Below are positions 53,055 through 63,998 of a DNA stretch of 64,000 nucleotides, piece by piece (positions within the stretch are counted from its first letter, which is position 1; each line of letters opens with the position of its first letter). The translations under genes and the position numbers were made by a program. This DNA comes from Pricia mediterranea. GTDB lineage: Bacteria; Bacteroidota; Bacteroidia; Flavobacteriales; Flavobacteriaceae. The notes beneath the pieces are model-generated. The model had not been told where the DNA came from, made no database searches, and was given only the letters and a program-made list of their open reading frames with translations. The DNA lies in assembly GCF_032248455.1 (NCBI RefSeq), contig NZ_JAVTTP010000002.1:124001-188000 (forward strand), given 5' to 3'.

Positions 53055-53918
53055 ATGAGTACAAATTATTTTGCAAAATACATCGGTTTCGAAACCCTTG
53101 TGCCCTTGATGGCCACTTTGTCCGTCGTGTTCGTCGCGTTGCGCCTGATGGCATCGAACACGCCAGGCTTCAAAAAACAACAAAAAAAATTCTACTTCTA
53201 CCTACTTATCCAACTAGCGGTGATGGCTTTTATGGCAGCGATTGCATATAACCTCCGCCAATCGACGGTCATATTCCGACATATAACGCTATTGGGCTGT
53301 GCCCTTATCATGGGTGCCCTTCACGTTTATTTTTTCCAGATAGCGTTTACCAGGTTCGATGACCACAACAGGTTTAAGGAAATTGTGTTCTCCGTCATTA
53401 CTTCGATAATCTTGATCGTGCCCGTCATCGTGATAAGTTCATATTTCGAAGATCTGGAATTCTTACTTTATTACATTTTAATAATGGCTGCTTTCGTTCT
53501 TCCCACCAGCTTTTTCATCCTCTTTAACTATGCTATTTCCATCCCTGTAAAATTGTATTCCCAATGGTATTATCCCTTGGGAAATAAATACGATATCCCG
53601 AAACACTACGAACTGAAGAACATGATGGTTCTCAACTTTATGTTCCATAAGAATACTAAGGAGGCACATATGACGAGTTTTAAGGCGAAAGCTCCCAAGG
53701 ATATGGCATTCGGACGCTTATTCTTTTTCTTTATTAACGATTACAACGATAAAAAAGCGACTAAAATAGAAATGACGGAAGATTCGGGCAATCCTTACGG
53801 ATGGTATTTCTATATCAAACCCAAGTGGTACGCGGCATCAAAACATATCGATTCTGAGCTGAGCGTGGTGAAAAATAATTTACAGGATGGGGATGTCGTA
53901 ATCTGCCAGAGGATTTAA
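53055..53918 (+). CDS. tssN: T6SS-iii membrane protein TssN
   Basis: 287 residues. Four to five hydrophobic helices in the first 170 residues (about 13-30, 47-66, 75-95, 112-130, 138-160), then a cytoplasmic domain (about 175-287) with MMVLNFMFHKNTKEAHMTSFKA and FYIKPKWYAASK. TssN is a Bacteroidota-specific part of the trans-envelope complex that replaces the TssJLM membrane complex of other systems. Follows tssG by 6 bases. Confidence 0.85.
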   Translation: MSTNYFAKYIGFETLVPLMATLSVVFVALRLMASNTPGFKKQQKKFYFYLLIQLAVMAFMAAIAYNLRQSTVIFRHITLLGCALIMGALHVYFFQIAFTRFDDHNRFKEIVFSVITSIILIVPVIVISSYFEDLEFLLYYILIMAAFVLPTSFFILFNYAISIPVKLYSQWYYPLGNKYDIPKHYELKNMMVLNFMFHKNTKEAHMTSFKAKAPKDMAFGRLFFFFINDYNDKKATKIEMTEDSGNPYGWYFYIKPKWYAASKHIDSELSVVKNNLQDGDVVICQRI

Positions 53919-54079
53919 TGGTGGAAGGTTTAGCAGGTTCAAAACTGTCTGAATACCAATTTAAGCAGATAATGGCAATCAACGGATTCCAAAATTCGGA
54001 GGACGACCTTGCCGGCGGAAAAAGAAGTCCTGAGGCCCGTAGCATGATGTTAGTAGCAACAAACTCGGATATAGGGTAG
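53918..54079 (+). CDS. possible 53-residue ORF coupled to tssN
   Basis: The ATG overlaps the tssN stop (TAATG), an arrangement typical of translational coupling. The peptide starts MVEGLAGSKLSEYQFKQIM, has a soluble, unremarkable composition and ends before a 200-base stretch (54080-54281) with no gene. It is unrecognised and could be a chance frame; there is no other support. Confidence 0.3.
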   Translation: MVEGLAGSKLSEYQFKQIMAINGFQNSEDDLAGGKRSPEARSMMLVATNSDIG

Positions 54080-54281
54080 GTACGACGTTAGCGGATGAGC
54101 TATTATTCAAAGCAAAAATTATCAGCGTCGACTCGGGAAAGCCCACGAGGTATTCGTTGAGAAAAACATTAGAGTTTCGAGGCAAATCCCGGTTATCGAG
54201 TAAAAAACGGTGAATAGTAGTCCTTGTACAAATTTGAAGCCAAGCGGAAGCCCTAGTAATACCAACGAAAAAAACCACAGC

Positions 54282-55442
54282 ATGACCATGGATAATACTA
54301 ATTTCAAAATCAACTGGATCGATGGGATGAAAATCACTAAAGAACATTTTCAAGACCTTCAAAATTATACTGAAAATGGAATCAAGAATGCTTTGGTAAA
54401 CCGAAAGAGCCGCTTTGATTACGGCATTTCTCGTCCCCGGCTACGTGCGGGGAGCAACTTCAGCATCACCCTCGACACCCACAAGAATCTAAAAATATCT
54501 ATCAAAAGGCTCTTGGCGACGACACCCGATGGCAACAGAATAGCCATTTCCGACCGAACTCCAACGGTAGATGATGATATTGCCATTACCGATCTGGTAA
54601 AAAATAAGAGTGAAAGGGGATTTCTAATGCTCAATCTCGATGCCCAACATCCTGTAGCCTTTGGTGAACCCGATCCCAAAGAAGTGCCCCCCCGACTTCC
54701 GTTTCTTGCCGACGGATATTTTTTCTCGTATGTGGATGCGGAAGAACTCGGAAAAATGGGAGTCATGGGTAACCAATTACCCATCGCCAAAATCGAAAAT
54801 GATGGCCAAAATCTTTCCTCCACGTCCGACTATATTCCACCTTGCACGAGTGTGGATGCCAATGATAAATTGATTGCTTTCTATGACCGTACCGACGCTT
54901 TCCTAAAAAAGGCGGAACAGGACGTCATTGCGATAGCGAGAAAAATCAAAGCAAGGCAAAACGAAAATCCCATTGCCGATGCGATGTTTATGCCGGTGGA
55001 CAAGAGCTACAGTTACCTTGCCCAACAAATCACCAATGTTAAATGGAAGCAATACGAGATGCATCCTAGAGACCTTCTGGAAATCGTGGTGACTTTTGCC
55101 CGTCTTTTCAAAGGTTCTATCGATATGTCATCCCCTGAGGACAAAGAACAGCTGTTCAATTATTTTGGGGATTGGACGGATTTGAAAGGAGGGGACTATG
55201 AAAAGACGTTCAACAACATCATCAACCTCAAGTACGATCATTTGGATGTAAATGACAACATTAAGTCCGTCACCAATTTTATGAATACCATAGGTGCCTT
55301 GCTCAACGTGCTCACCCAAGTGGATTATATCGGGCAACGCCGAGATATGGGCATTTTCGTCAACGAGAATAAGGTCATGGGAAATTCGGGTACGTCGGAT
55401 ACTTCGAATACCGCCGCAGGGACGTCCTTTTTGGCCGAATAA
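54282..55442 (+). CDS. tssK: T6SS baseplate protein TssK
   Basis: 386 residues from Met MTMDNTNFKINWIDGMKIT (54282; 54288 is equally possible). The upstream frame to 54210 looks non-coding. Marks of TssK: INWIDGMKITKEHFQDLQNY near the N-terminus, FDYGI, RIAISDRTP, helical FLKKAEQDVIAIARKI. It forms trimers linking baseplate and membrane complex; it is the receptor-binding-like baseplate part. Before it, 363 bases hold only the small ORF at 53918. Confidence 0.85.
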   Translation: MTMDNTNFKINWIDGMKITKEHFQDLQNYTENGIKNALVNRKSRFDYGISRPRLRAGSNFSITLDTHKNLKISIKRLLATTPDGNRIAISDRTPTVDDDIAITDLVKNKSERGFLMLNLDAQHPVAFGEPDPKEVPPRLPFLADGYFFSYVDAEELGKMGVMGNQLPIAKIENDGQNLSSTSDYIPPCTSVDANDKLIAFYDRTDAFLKKAEQDVIAIARKIKARQNENPIADAMFMPVDKSYSYLAQQITNVKWKQYEMHPRDLLEIVVTFARLFKGSIDMSSPEDKEQLFNYFGDWTDLKGGDYEKTFNNIINLKYDHLDVNDNIKSVTNFMNTIGALLNVLTQVDYIGQRRDMGIFVNENKVMGNSGTSDTSNTAAGTSFLAE

Positions 55443-55471
55443 GACGTGTTTAACATTTAATTTCTGAGCAA

Positions 55472-55978
55472 ATGGAAATATTGAACAAAAAAGAAAGAAC
55501 CAAAGCCTTTCTCCTTTTTCTACTGATGTTCGCCGTTACCGTCGGCCTACTTTTTACCGCATTTTTCTTTAGCTACAAACTGCCGTGGAAAGAGAACAGG
55601 ATGCTACGGGCCGAGAACCAGAAAATACAGTACGAGTTCCGCTACCAGAAGAAATTTATCGAAGAACTGGAAGAAGTCGATAAACTTATCGATTCCCTTG
55701 AAAACACCCCTGAAGGCTATGTTTTTCTGGAGCAGAACATCAACGCCAATCTAATCGGTTTAAAAAGTGGAATTCCAAGGGATTCCCTCGATGACATGGG
55801 TATGTACGAAAACCTGATCCTGACCTATAAAAAACTCATGGATGCGAAGCGCGACCTCAAACAAGTGGAAAATGCCAAGAATGAAATCGATGAGCTCAAC
55901 GAGCAGCTGAACGCATCGGAAAAAGAAATCGCCCAACTTGAGAAGGCCTTGGAGCTATCGCAACGGCTTAGAAATTAG
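55472..55978 (+). CDS. tssO: T6SS-iii membrane protein TssO
   Basis: 168 residues. A single membrane helix (about 12-33, AFLLFLLMFAVTVGLLFTAFF) followed by a long charged coiled coil (about 45-165, ending NEQLNASEKEIAQLEKALELSQR). This topology matches TssO, another Bacteroidota-specific component of the trans-envelope complex. 29 bases after tssK. Confidence 0.85.
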   Translation: MEILNKKERTKAFLLFLLMFAVTVGLLFTAFFFSYKLPWKENRMLRAENQKIQYEFRYQKKFIEELEEVDKLIDSLENTPEGYVFLEQNINANLIGLKSGIPRDSLDDMGMYENLILTYKKLMDAKRDLKQVENAKNEIDELNEQLNASEKEIAQLEKALELSQRLRN

Positions 55979-56005
55979 TCCGTTTAGGAGCACCCGGCAC
56001 TACGT

Positions 56006-56181
56006 CGACCGACCAAACCGTAAATCAGCAACCACCAAACCGAAAACCAGCCACCGGTAAACCATCAACCGGCAATCGACAACCAGTAGCAAGCAATCAA
56101 CAACCGGCAAACCCTCAACCGTCAACCATCAACTATCAACTGTCAACTTGCAACCTACAACCGGTAACTGGCAATCAAAAA
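56006..56181. repeat. longest A/C-rich 7-bp-period tract, upstream of clpV
   Basis: About 25 units at strict 7-base steps, consensus near CAACCNN. Examples are CAACCGT, CAACCAT, CAACTAT, CAACTGT, CAACTTG, CAACCTA, CAACCGG and CAATCAA in the last part. It fills the tssO-clpV spacer and ends about 15 bases before the clpV ATG at 56196. Confidence 0.85.
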
Positions 56182-56195
56182 CCGACATTCCCCAA

Positions 56196-58796
56196 ATGAA
56201 CCAAGAAGTAGAAAAAGCCGTTCACATCGCGACCCAGCTCGCGGAAGACTACCACCACGAAAGTTTCGGTCCACCGCATTTGATGAAGGCCTTATTGAAT
56301 CGGGACTTGTCTCTTTTACGGCAGTTACACGATAGGGGTATCGATGTTTATTTTATCGAGGACTGGGCGGATGTGAATTTGGAACGCTATCCGAAAGGAT
56401 CCGGCCGATACCAAAAAGTCCGAACGAGTTCGGAGGCCGAGACCGTTTTTACCGAGGCGGGGAACATCCAAGAAAAACTGAACAAAGAGGACGTCGACCT
56501 CATTTGTCTTTTTATTTCTGCGATAACCCCTGGGGTGGGGTTTAGCTTCGACCAATTGAAGGCCCTGCCGGTCGGTATCACAGAACTTCTTGACAATCTG
56601 ATGGGAGACGTAAGGTCCGGGTCCAAAGTAGGTACAGGCACAAGTAAGACCCACTCGATTATGAATACCGGCACGACGGACCGTCTAAAAAAATATACCG
56701 TGGATTTGCTGTCCGAAGCAAAAAATGGAGCATATGACATAATCGTCGACCGAAATCGGGAACTAAAACTGATTTCGGAAATTCTCAGTCGGAAGTCCAA
56801 ACCCAACGTCATCGTACATGGGGAATCCGGCGTCGGCAAGACCCTGCTGATCCAAAACTTGGTCCGTGAAATACACTCCGGCAAGGTTGTGGACACCTTA
56901 AGGGATATTAACTTTCTGGAAATCGACACCTCTGCCCTACTCTCGGGGGCATCTTACAAAGGGGAAGTAGAAGACCGCCTGCAACAAATCTTCAAAGAGG
57001 CCAAGACGCTGCAAAAGCCGATTCTTTATATCGATGATATCCATTCCCTTTTACAGGACGTCTCTGCCAGTCAAGGTATCATCAACCTCATTAAATCGGA
57101 ATTGAACAAGGGCGAGGTAATTCTGATCGGAACGACGACTTCGGACAGCTATCGCAAATATATTGCCGTTGACACTGCGCTCGACCGGCGTTTTGAATCG
57201 GTCATGCTTGAGGAACCGGACCATGAGACGACCTTCAGGATATTGAAGAGCGTGGGGCGCATCTACACAGAACATCACGGCCTAGAAATTGACGAGGTCA
57301 CGCTTCGGGAATCCATCCGTCTCTCAAAACGTTACCTTCAGGAAAAATGTTTACCGGATTCGGCGGTGGACCTGATCGATCGTACCATGGCCGCCATCAA
57401 GGTTTCAAAACAATCCCTTCCGAGCGATATAGAGACCCTGCAAGCGGAAATCGATGACCTTGAAAAGAAGTCCGGGAATCTTTCGGAAGAAGAAAGAAAC
57501 CAAGAAATCGATTGGTTGTATATGGCAGCAAAGAACCGGCTGAGTACCCTTATTCTTGGAAAATTCGATTCCGAAGATGGATTCCGCCTCCCCGATTACG
57601 ACCAGAAAAAAAAGCATCTCGAGTCTTTGTTGACTTCCGTTGGGGAACATGCTCAGGACGACCGTACTGATATCGACGGGACCGATCTGGCGGCCATGGT
57701 CTCCAATATTACCGGTATCCCCGTCGGAAAGGTACAGATTCAGGAGCGCGAACGGTTAATGGACATGGAAAGTACGCTTAAGAAAAGGGTCATCGGGCAG
57801 GACCATGCGGTTCAGACCGTAGCAGAGGCCATCATCGAATCCCGGTCCGGGCTCTCGAAGGCGGGCCAGCCCATCGGATCCTTTTTTTTCTCCGGTCCGA
57901 CCGGAACGGGAAAGACCGAACTGGCGAAATCGCTGGCCGAGTTTTTGTTCAACGACGAATCCGCCATCCTGCGCTTCGACATGTCCGAATTCAAAGAAGA
58001 GCATTCCGCTGCCCTGTTGTATGGAGCGCCCCCTGGCTACGTCGGGTATGAAGAGGGCGGGGTTTTGGTCAATAAAATACGACAGAAGCCCTATTCCATC
58101 GTATTGTTCGACGAGATCGAAAAGGCACACCAGTCCGTTTTCGATGTGTTCCTACAGATTTTGGACGAAGGCAAGCTCAGCGACCGATTGGGCAAGGTTG
58201 GTGATTTTTCCAACGCCGTTGTCCTATTTACCTCGAATATCGGCTCCGAATCCATCGCCAAATCCATCGAAGACGGAAAAACGCCGCTGTCGGACGAACT
58301 GATGAAGGCTTTGGCCACCTATTTCAGGCCTGAATTTTTGGGCCGTATCACCGAAATCGTGCCCTTTGCCCCAATATCAAGAGACAGTGCGCCCATAATC
58401 TTCGACCTGCACCTTAAAAAGGAGCTGTTGACGCTGACCGAACGATTGAACATCACCTTGGAAATCGATAAAAAGACCAGGGACCATCTTGCGTTGGACG
58501 GTTTTTCGCCGACTTATGGCGTACGGCCGTTGAAAGCGGTCATCCGCAACAAGCTTAAAAGACCCTTGTCCAAAATGATTATTTCCGGAGCGATCCAAGC
58601 CCCGCAGACTGTCAAAATAGGACTGGAAAGCGACGCAGTCGTTTTTACGGTGGCCCAGAAAAAACAATCAAAAAAAACCCGGGTTCGGGATGACGGCAGC
58701 CGGGTGGCAGAAGATGGAAGTACACATACACGATGTGTGAAAGCTACTAACAATGAAAGGACGGAAGAAAGAAAGGGAAAAAGGGATCTGTTGTGA
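56196..58796 (+). CDS. tssH: T6SS AAA+ unfoldase TssH (ClpV)
   Basis: 866 residues from ATG 56196 (MNQEVEKAVHIATQLAEDYHHESFG); the frame opens at 56148 inside a 7-bp-period tract. A Clp-N domain is followed by AAA1 with Walker A GESGVGKT (about 209-216) and Walker B ILYIDDIHSL. A middle coiled coil comes next. AAA2 has Walker A GPTGTGKT (about 566-573) and Walker B IVLFDEIEKAH, then a C-terminal small domain. It disassembles contracted sheath. A basic 50-residue tail (KKQSKK to RKGKRDLL) is unusual. Confidence 0.9.
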   Translation: MNQEVEKAVHIATQLAEDYHHESFGPPHLMKALLNRDLSLLRQLHDRGIDVYFIEDWADVNLERYPKGSGRYQKVRTSSEAETVFTEAGNIQEKLNKEDVDLICLFISAITPGVGFSFDQLKALPVGITELLDNLMGDVRSGSKVGTGTSKTHSIMNTGTTDRLKKYTVDLLSEAKNGAYDIIVDRNRELKLISEILSRKSKPNVIVHGESGVGKTLLIQNLVREIHSGKVVDTLRDINFLEIDTSALLSGASYKGEVEDRLQQIFKEAKTLQKPILYIDDIHSLLQDVSASQGIINLIKSELNKGEVILIGTTTSDSYRKYIAVDTALDRRFESVMLEEPDHETTFRILKSVGRIYTEHHGLEIDEVTLRESIRLSKRYLQEKCLPDSAVDLIDRTMAAIKVSKQSLPSDIETLQAEIDDLEKKSGNLSEEERNQEIDWLYMAAKNRLSTLILGKFDSEDGFRLPDYDQKKKHLESLLTSVGEHAQDDRTDIDGTDLAAMVSNITGIPVGKVQIQERERLMDMESTLKKRVIGQDHAVQTVAEAIIESRSGLSKAGQPIGSFFFSGPTGTGKTELAKSLAEFLFNDESAILRFDMSEFKEEHSAALLYGAPPGYVGYEEGGVLVNKIRQKPYSIVLFDEIEKAHQSVFDVFLQILDEGKLSDRLGKVGDFSNAVVLFTSNIGSESIAKSIEDGKTPLSDELMKALATYFRPEFLGRITEIVPFAPISRDSAPIIFDLHLKKELLTLTERLNITLEIDKKTRDHLALDGFSPTYGVRPLKAVIRNKLKRPLSKMIISGAIQAPQTVKIGLESDAVVFTVAQKKQSKKTRVRDDGSRVAEDGSTHTRCVKATNNERTEERKGKRDLL

Positions 58797-58889
58797 ATTG
58801 GGAACGGACAATGTTCTTAGAATACATCCTGTGGGTTTCGGGTAACGGTCGACGGAAGACATGCGATATTTCGTCCCCACCTCGACATA

Positions 58890-58946
58890 ACCTTGAGCTT
58901 TTAATCTTGAACGTTGACCCTTGACCTTAAAATCTTAAACGTTGAA
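58890..58946. repeat. 7-bp-period tract upstream of tssE
   Basis: Eight units at 7-base steps: CCTTGAG, CTTTTAA, TCTTGAA, CGTTGAC, CCTTGAC, CTTAAAA, TCTTAAA and CGTTGAA. The tssE ATG follows after 2 bases (58949). Confidence 0.8.
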
Positions 58947-58948
58947 AT

Positions 58949-59380
58949 ATGGCAAAACCCTACTACCAAGTCCCATTCGATTTTACACGGTTTTTTAAAA
59001 AAAAGGAACTGAAGAAATTGACATTGCGCGATAGCATCTCGCAGTTCATCAGCGTCATCATAACCACCTATCTCGAAGAATACTCCAACGACGAAAAATT
59101 CGGCAGCGAAATTTGGGAAACCGATTTCGACCTTCTCGTCAATGCGAACGTACTCAAAGAACGCATCAAATATTCCCTAAAGAACCAGATCAGTACCTAC
59201 GAAAAAAGATTGGACTACATTGACCTCGACGTGGAGTTGATGGAAAGCCTTTCGGAAAAATCGCAAAATGTACGCTTGAAGAAATACCTTTACATTACCA
59301 TCACCGGCACAATAATCAAGACCGACGAGCCGTTCCGTTTTACGGGGGATTATTATTTGGCGCCGTTATCCTATAAATAG
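58949..59380 (+). CDS. tssE: T6SS baseplate protein TssE (gp25-like)
   Basis: 143 residues, the size of gp25-like TssE. Segments TLRDSISQFISVIITTYLEEYSND and SEIWETDFDLLVNANVLKERIKYSL fit the helical gp25 core, with a C-terminal strand ITITGTIIKTDEPFRFTGDYYL. It seeds sheath assembly at the baseplate and normally precedes tssF, as here. Identification is from this similarity and neighbourhood. Confidence 0.75.
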   Translation: MAKPYYQVPFDFTRFFKKKELKKLTLRDSISQFISVIITTYLEEYSNDEKFGSEIWETDFDLLVNANVLKERIKYSLKNQISTYEKRLDYIDLDVELMESLSEKSQNVRLKKYLYITITGTIIKTDEPFRFTGDYYLAPLSYK

Positions 59381-59565
59381 GTCGGTGGTCTGTAGTCAGT
59401 AGTCGTTAGACGTTAGACGTTAGACGTAGGATAAAGGACGAAAGGAAGAAGGAAGAAGGAAGAAAAGACGTCGGGCGCTGGGCTTAAGGGTTGAAAGTAG
59501 GATAAAGGACAGAGACATGAAAAAGGATGAACGTCAGTCGTCAGTCGTCAGTCGTCAGTCGAAAA
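59381..59565. repeat. long 7-bp-period tract upstream of tssF
   Basis: About 26 units at 7-base steps whose sequence changes along the tract: AGTCGTT, AGACGTT twice, AGACGTA; then AGGAAGA three times; later TCAGTCG four times. It fills the tssE-tssF spacer and ends about 10 bases before the tssF ATG. Confidence 0.85.
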
Positions 59566-59575
59566 ATAAACTTGA

Positions 59576-61441
59576 ATGGATACCTTAACAAAAGAAGAGA
59601 TTAAAGACCGTTTGATACGCCGGGCGGCACAGGACTGGGGCGTCGATGAAATGGAAATCGAATCTTCTTTCGACCCGATTGCGAGTCTTCTTTTCGATGC
59701 TTGCGCCCATGAATTCGAACGCCTATCCAACGCCATCAAATCCAGTCGAACCCAAGTGACCGAACGCCTGGTCGATCTCTTGACCCCCGAGATTTCCGTG
59801 ACCGCAAAACCGGCCCATGCCGTGATGCATGCCCTTCCCCTGGATGCGCATGTGGTTATCAACGAGCACAGCCAATTCTACCATCGAAAGCGAACACCCA
59901 TATTCACGAACATGGACAAAAACGGCTTTGAGGATATTTACTTCTGTCCGGCAGGGGAATTCAAACTCAACAATTGTGATTTGAGTTATATCGCCTCTCC
60001 GGCCAAGGTGCTGCAATACGGCAACCAACAGAACCTTCCTTTCTTGGCCGAAAAGGATTTCAGCGGTACTCCTGAAAATAATTGCATCTATCTGGCCATC
60101 CGTCCGGGAAAAGGTGTCAAGAACATCGATCAGCTCCTATGTTATTTTGACCTGCTCAATTTTTCCCACAAACAAGTATTGGCACATCACATCGGAATCG
60201 CCCATTGGTCCCTCAACGGGGAAACCCTTCAAATAAAGAAAGGATACAATGACAAGGGGAATAACAGTGACGACATCAGTAAGTACGTCAACAAGTCCAT
60301 CTCCACTAAAATGCATTTTTATGAAAACTATGTAAAGAAGTTTTACGACCAACACTTTTATACCATTGAAAGTCCCTTGGAAGTCAATAAAAATGTAAAG
60401 AAATATCCAGAAGCTTTCACGGAATTCTTGACCGACAAGCAGCTAAAGGAGTTCGAAGAGCCCCTGCTATGGATCAAAATCGAATTTTATACCCCCGTAC
60501 CCCCCGCCATGCTCGAGCATTTACATTGCCATATCAACTGCTTTCCAGTGCTCAATAAAAAATCGCTCAGCTCGAACAAACGTCTTCAGCCCTTTTTCAA
60601 TATCCTGCCTCTAGAAACAGGGGAGGATTACTTTTTCGATATCCAATCGATCGTCGGAGACTCGGGCACCACCTATTTTCAACGGAGCGGCAATCGTAAA
60701 GACGATGGGCAAACGCAGGCCTACCTGCGTTTCGGTGGAGTCGCCAAGTTCGATGAGCGCGATTCGTCCGAGCTCTTGAACTATACCCTCGACTTGTTGA
60801 AGGAAGACTGTGTGGCCTTTACTGCCCTGGGAGATAGTAAAATCGAGAACAATCTAAAAGAATTGAAAAAAATCATGTCCCGTATCGGGCAGCAGGTCGA
60901 ATTAAACCAAAATATCAAACATCGGATGCCCTATCTGATTATAACCGGAAACAGGCTCGAGAACAATCGGGATGGACATGTTTTTGTGGATTTCTGGACG
61001 ACCGCTGGAAAAAAGGCCAACAAAATCAATCCCTACGTAAAAATGAACGCCGATCGCGGCATGGCCTTTCAGCCCGATTCCCTCACCTTGATTACTGGGT
61101 CCATAGGCGGGGAGAACGAGCCGTCACCCAGCGAGAAAATTTATGCCTATCGTGAGAATGTCCTTTCCAGAGGGAGAATAGTTACTCGACAGGATATTGT
61201 GCACTACTGTTTCGGAATTTACAGGGACAGTATCACGAACGTAACCGTGGACCAGGGAGTTGTGGTATCGCAGGAACTGGGCGTTGGCTATACGCCTACA
61301 ACGGATATCCATCTATTAAGGAATCCCAATTCCGAGTATCGCGTGGAGGATTGGGATCATCTGAAAAAAGAGCTGCTGATCGGACTGCGCGAACGCTCTG
61401 CCAACGTACTACCGTTTCGGGTCTTTTACAGCGAGGATTGA
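59576..61441 (+). CDS. tssF: T6SS baseplate protein TssF
   Basis: 621 residues beginning MDTLTKEEIKDRLIRRAAQDWG, the usual opening of TssF. Further segments are ERLVDLLTPEISVTAKPAHAVMHA, the gp6-like beta domains (KGVKNIDQLLCYFDLLNF), and EKIYAYRENVLSRGRIVTRQDIVHYCFGIY near the end. It forms the wedge of the baseplate with TssG and TssE. It is the last T6SS gene in this window; nothing of the sheath (TssB/TssC) or VgrG (TssI) follows. Confidence 0.88.
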   Translation: MDTLTKEEIKDRLIRRAAQDWGVDEMEIESSFDPIASLLFDACAHEFERLSNAIKSSRTQVTERLVDLLTPEISVTAKPAHAVMHALPLDAHVVINEHSQFYHRKRTPIFTNMDKNGFEDIYFCPAGEFKLNNCDLSYIASPAKVLQYGNQQNLPFLAEKDFSGTPENNCIYLAIRPGKGVKNIDQLLCYFDLLNFSHKQVLAHHIGIAHWSLNGETLQIKKGYNDKGNNSDDISKYVNKSISTKMHFYENYVKKFYDQHFYTIESPLEVNKNVKKYPEAFTEFLTDKQLKEFEEPLLWIKIEFYTPVPPAMLEHLHCHINCFPVLNKKSLSSNKRLQPFFNILPLETGEDYFFDIQSIVGDSGTTYFQRSGNRKDDGQTQAYLRFGGVAKFDERDSSELLNYTLDLLKEDCVAFTALGDSKIENNLKELKKIMSRIGQQVELNQNIKHRMPYLIITGNRLENNRDGHVFVDFWTTAGKKANKINPYVKMNADRGMAFQPDSLTLITGSIGGENEPSPSEKIYAYRENVLSRGRIVTRQDIVHYCFGIYRDSITNVTVDQGVVVSQELGVGYTPTTDIHLLRNPNSEYRVEDWDHLKKELLIGLRERSANVLPFRVFYSED

Positions 61442-61550
61442 AGGTGAAATAGCCGGATATCCGGTTCAAATTAAAAACCCGGTACTGGATTTTTTAGACT
61501 AAATTGAACAACATATCCAAAAATGTTGTATTTTGTTAAGATAATCATAA

Positions 61551-61730
<180 letters not shown>

Positions 61731-61773
61731 TATTCAACCGGTATTACTTAAATAGGATGTTGAATGGCCCAAT

Positions 61774-61824
61774 TGAAATTCGTACAATTACTGGCTTTGG
61801 CCCATTGCAATTGTACGAATTTCA
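61774..61824. repeat. 16-bp perfect inverted repeat between lmo0937-type gene and ligA
   Basis: TGAAATTCGTACAATT (61774-61789) and its exact complement AATTGTACGAATTTCA (61809-61824) flank a 19-base loop. It lacks a T-run on either side, so a terminator role is uncertain; it lies between convergent genes. Confidence 0.75.
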
Positions 61825-61964
61825 TTTATAGCTATTTTGTCCAGCGTTTCCACCGGAACCTTATGTAATTTGTTCGATAATCGAGATTTATATGCTTTGA
61901 GGCTTGCCGCGACATATTCAAGTTGTTCCCTTACGAATGACTCGCGGGCTCGTCCCGAAATTGT
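61788..61964 (-). other. open frame in phase with ligA, beyond its stop
   Basis: After the ligA TAA (61965-61967) the same frame stays open for 58 sense codons to TAA at 61788-61790. The deduced sequence looks coding: ARESFVREQLEYVAASLKAY, then KLHKVPVETLDKIAINEIR. It has no ATG. It may be a relic of a C-terminal extension or a separate decayed gene. Not counted as a gene. Confidence 0.35.

Positions 61965-63998
<2,034 letters not shown>

Noticed and set aside
56006-56181. CRISPR or tRNA cluster
   Set aside because: Units are 7 bases long with no spacers, and no cloverleaf could be drawn.
49680-61441. phage tail or eCIS cluster
   Set aside because: ClpV, TssK, TssN and TssO are specific to T6SS-iii; no tail tape measure, no AAA+ of the eCIS type and no tail-fibre gene were seen.
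61453-61464. palindrome CCGGATATCCGG after tssF
   Set aside because: A perfect 12-base palindrome, but no T-run and no second copy was noticed; not enough to call an operator or terminator.
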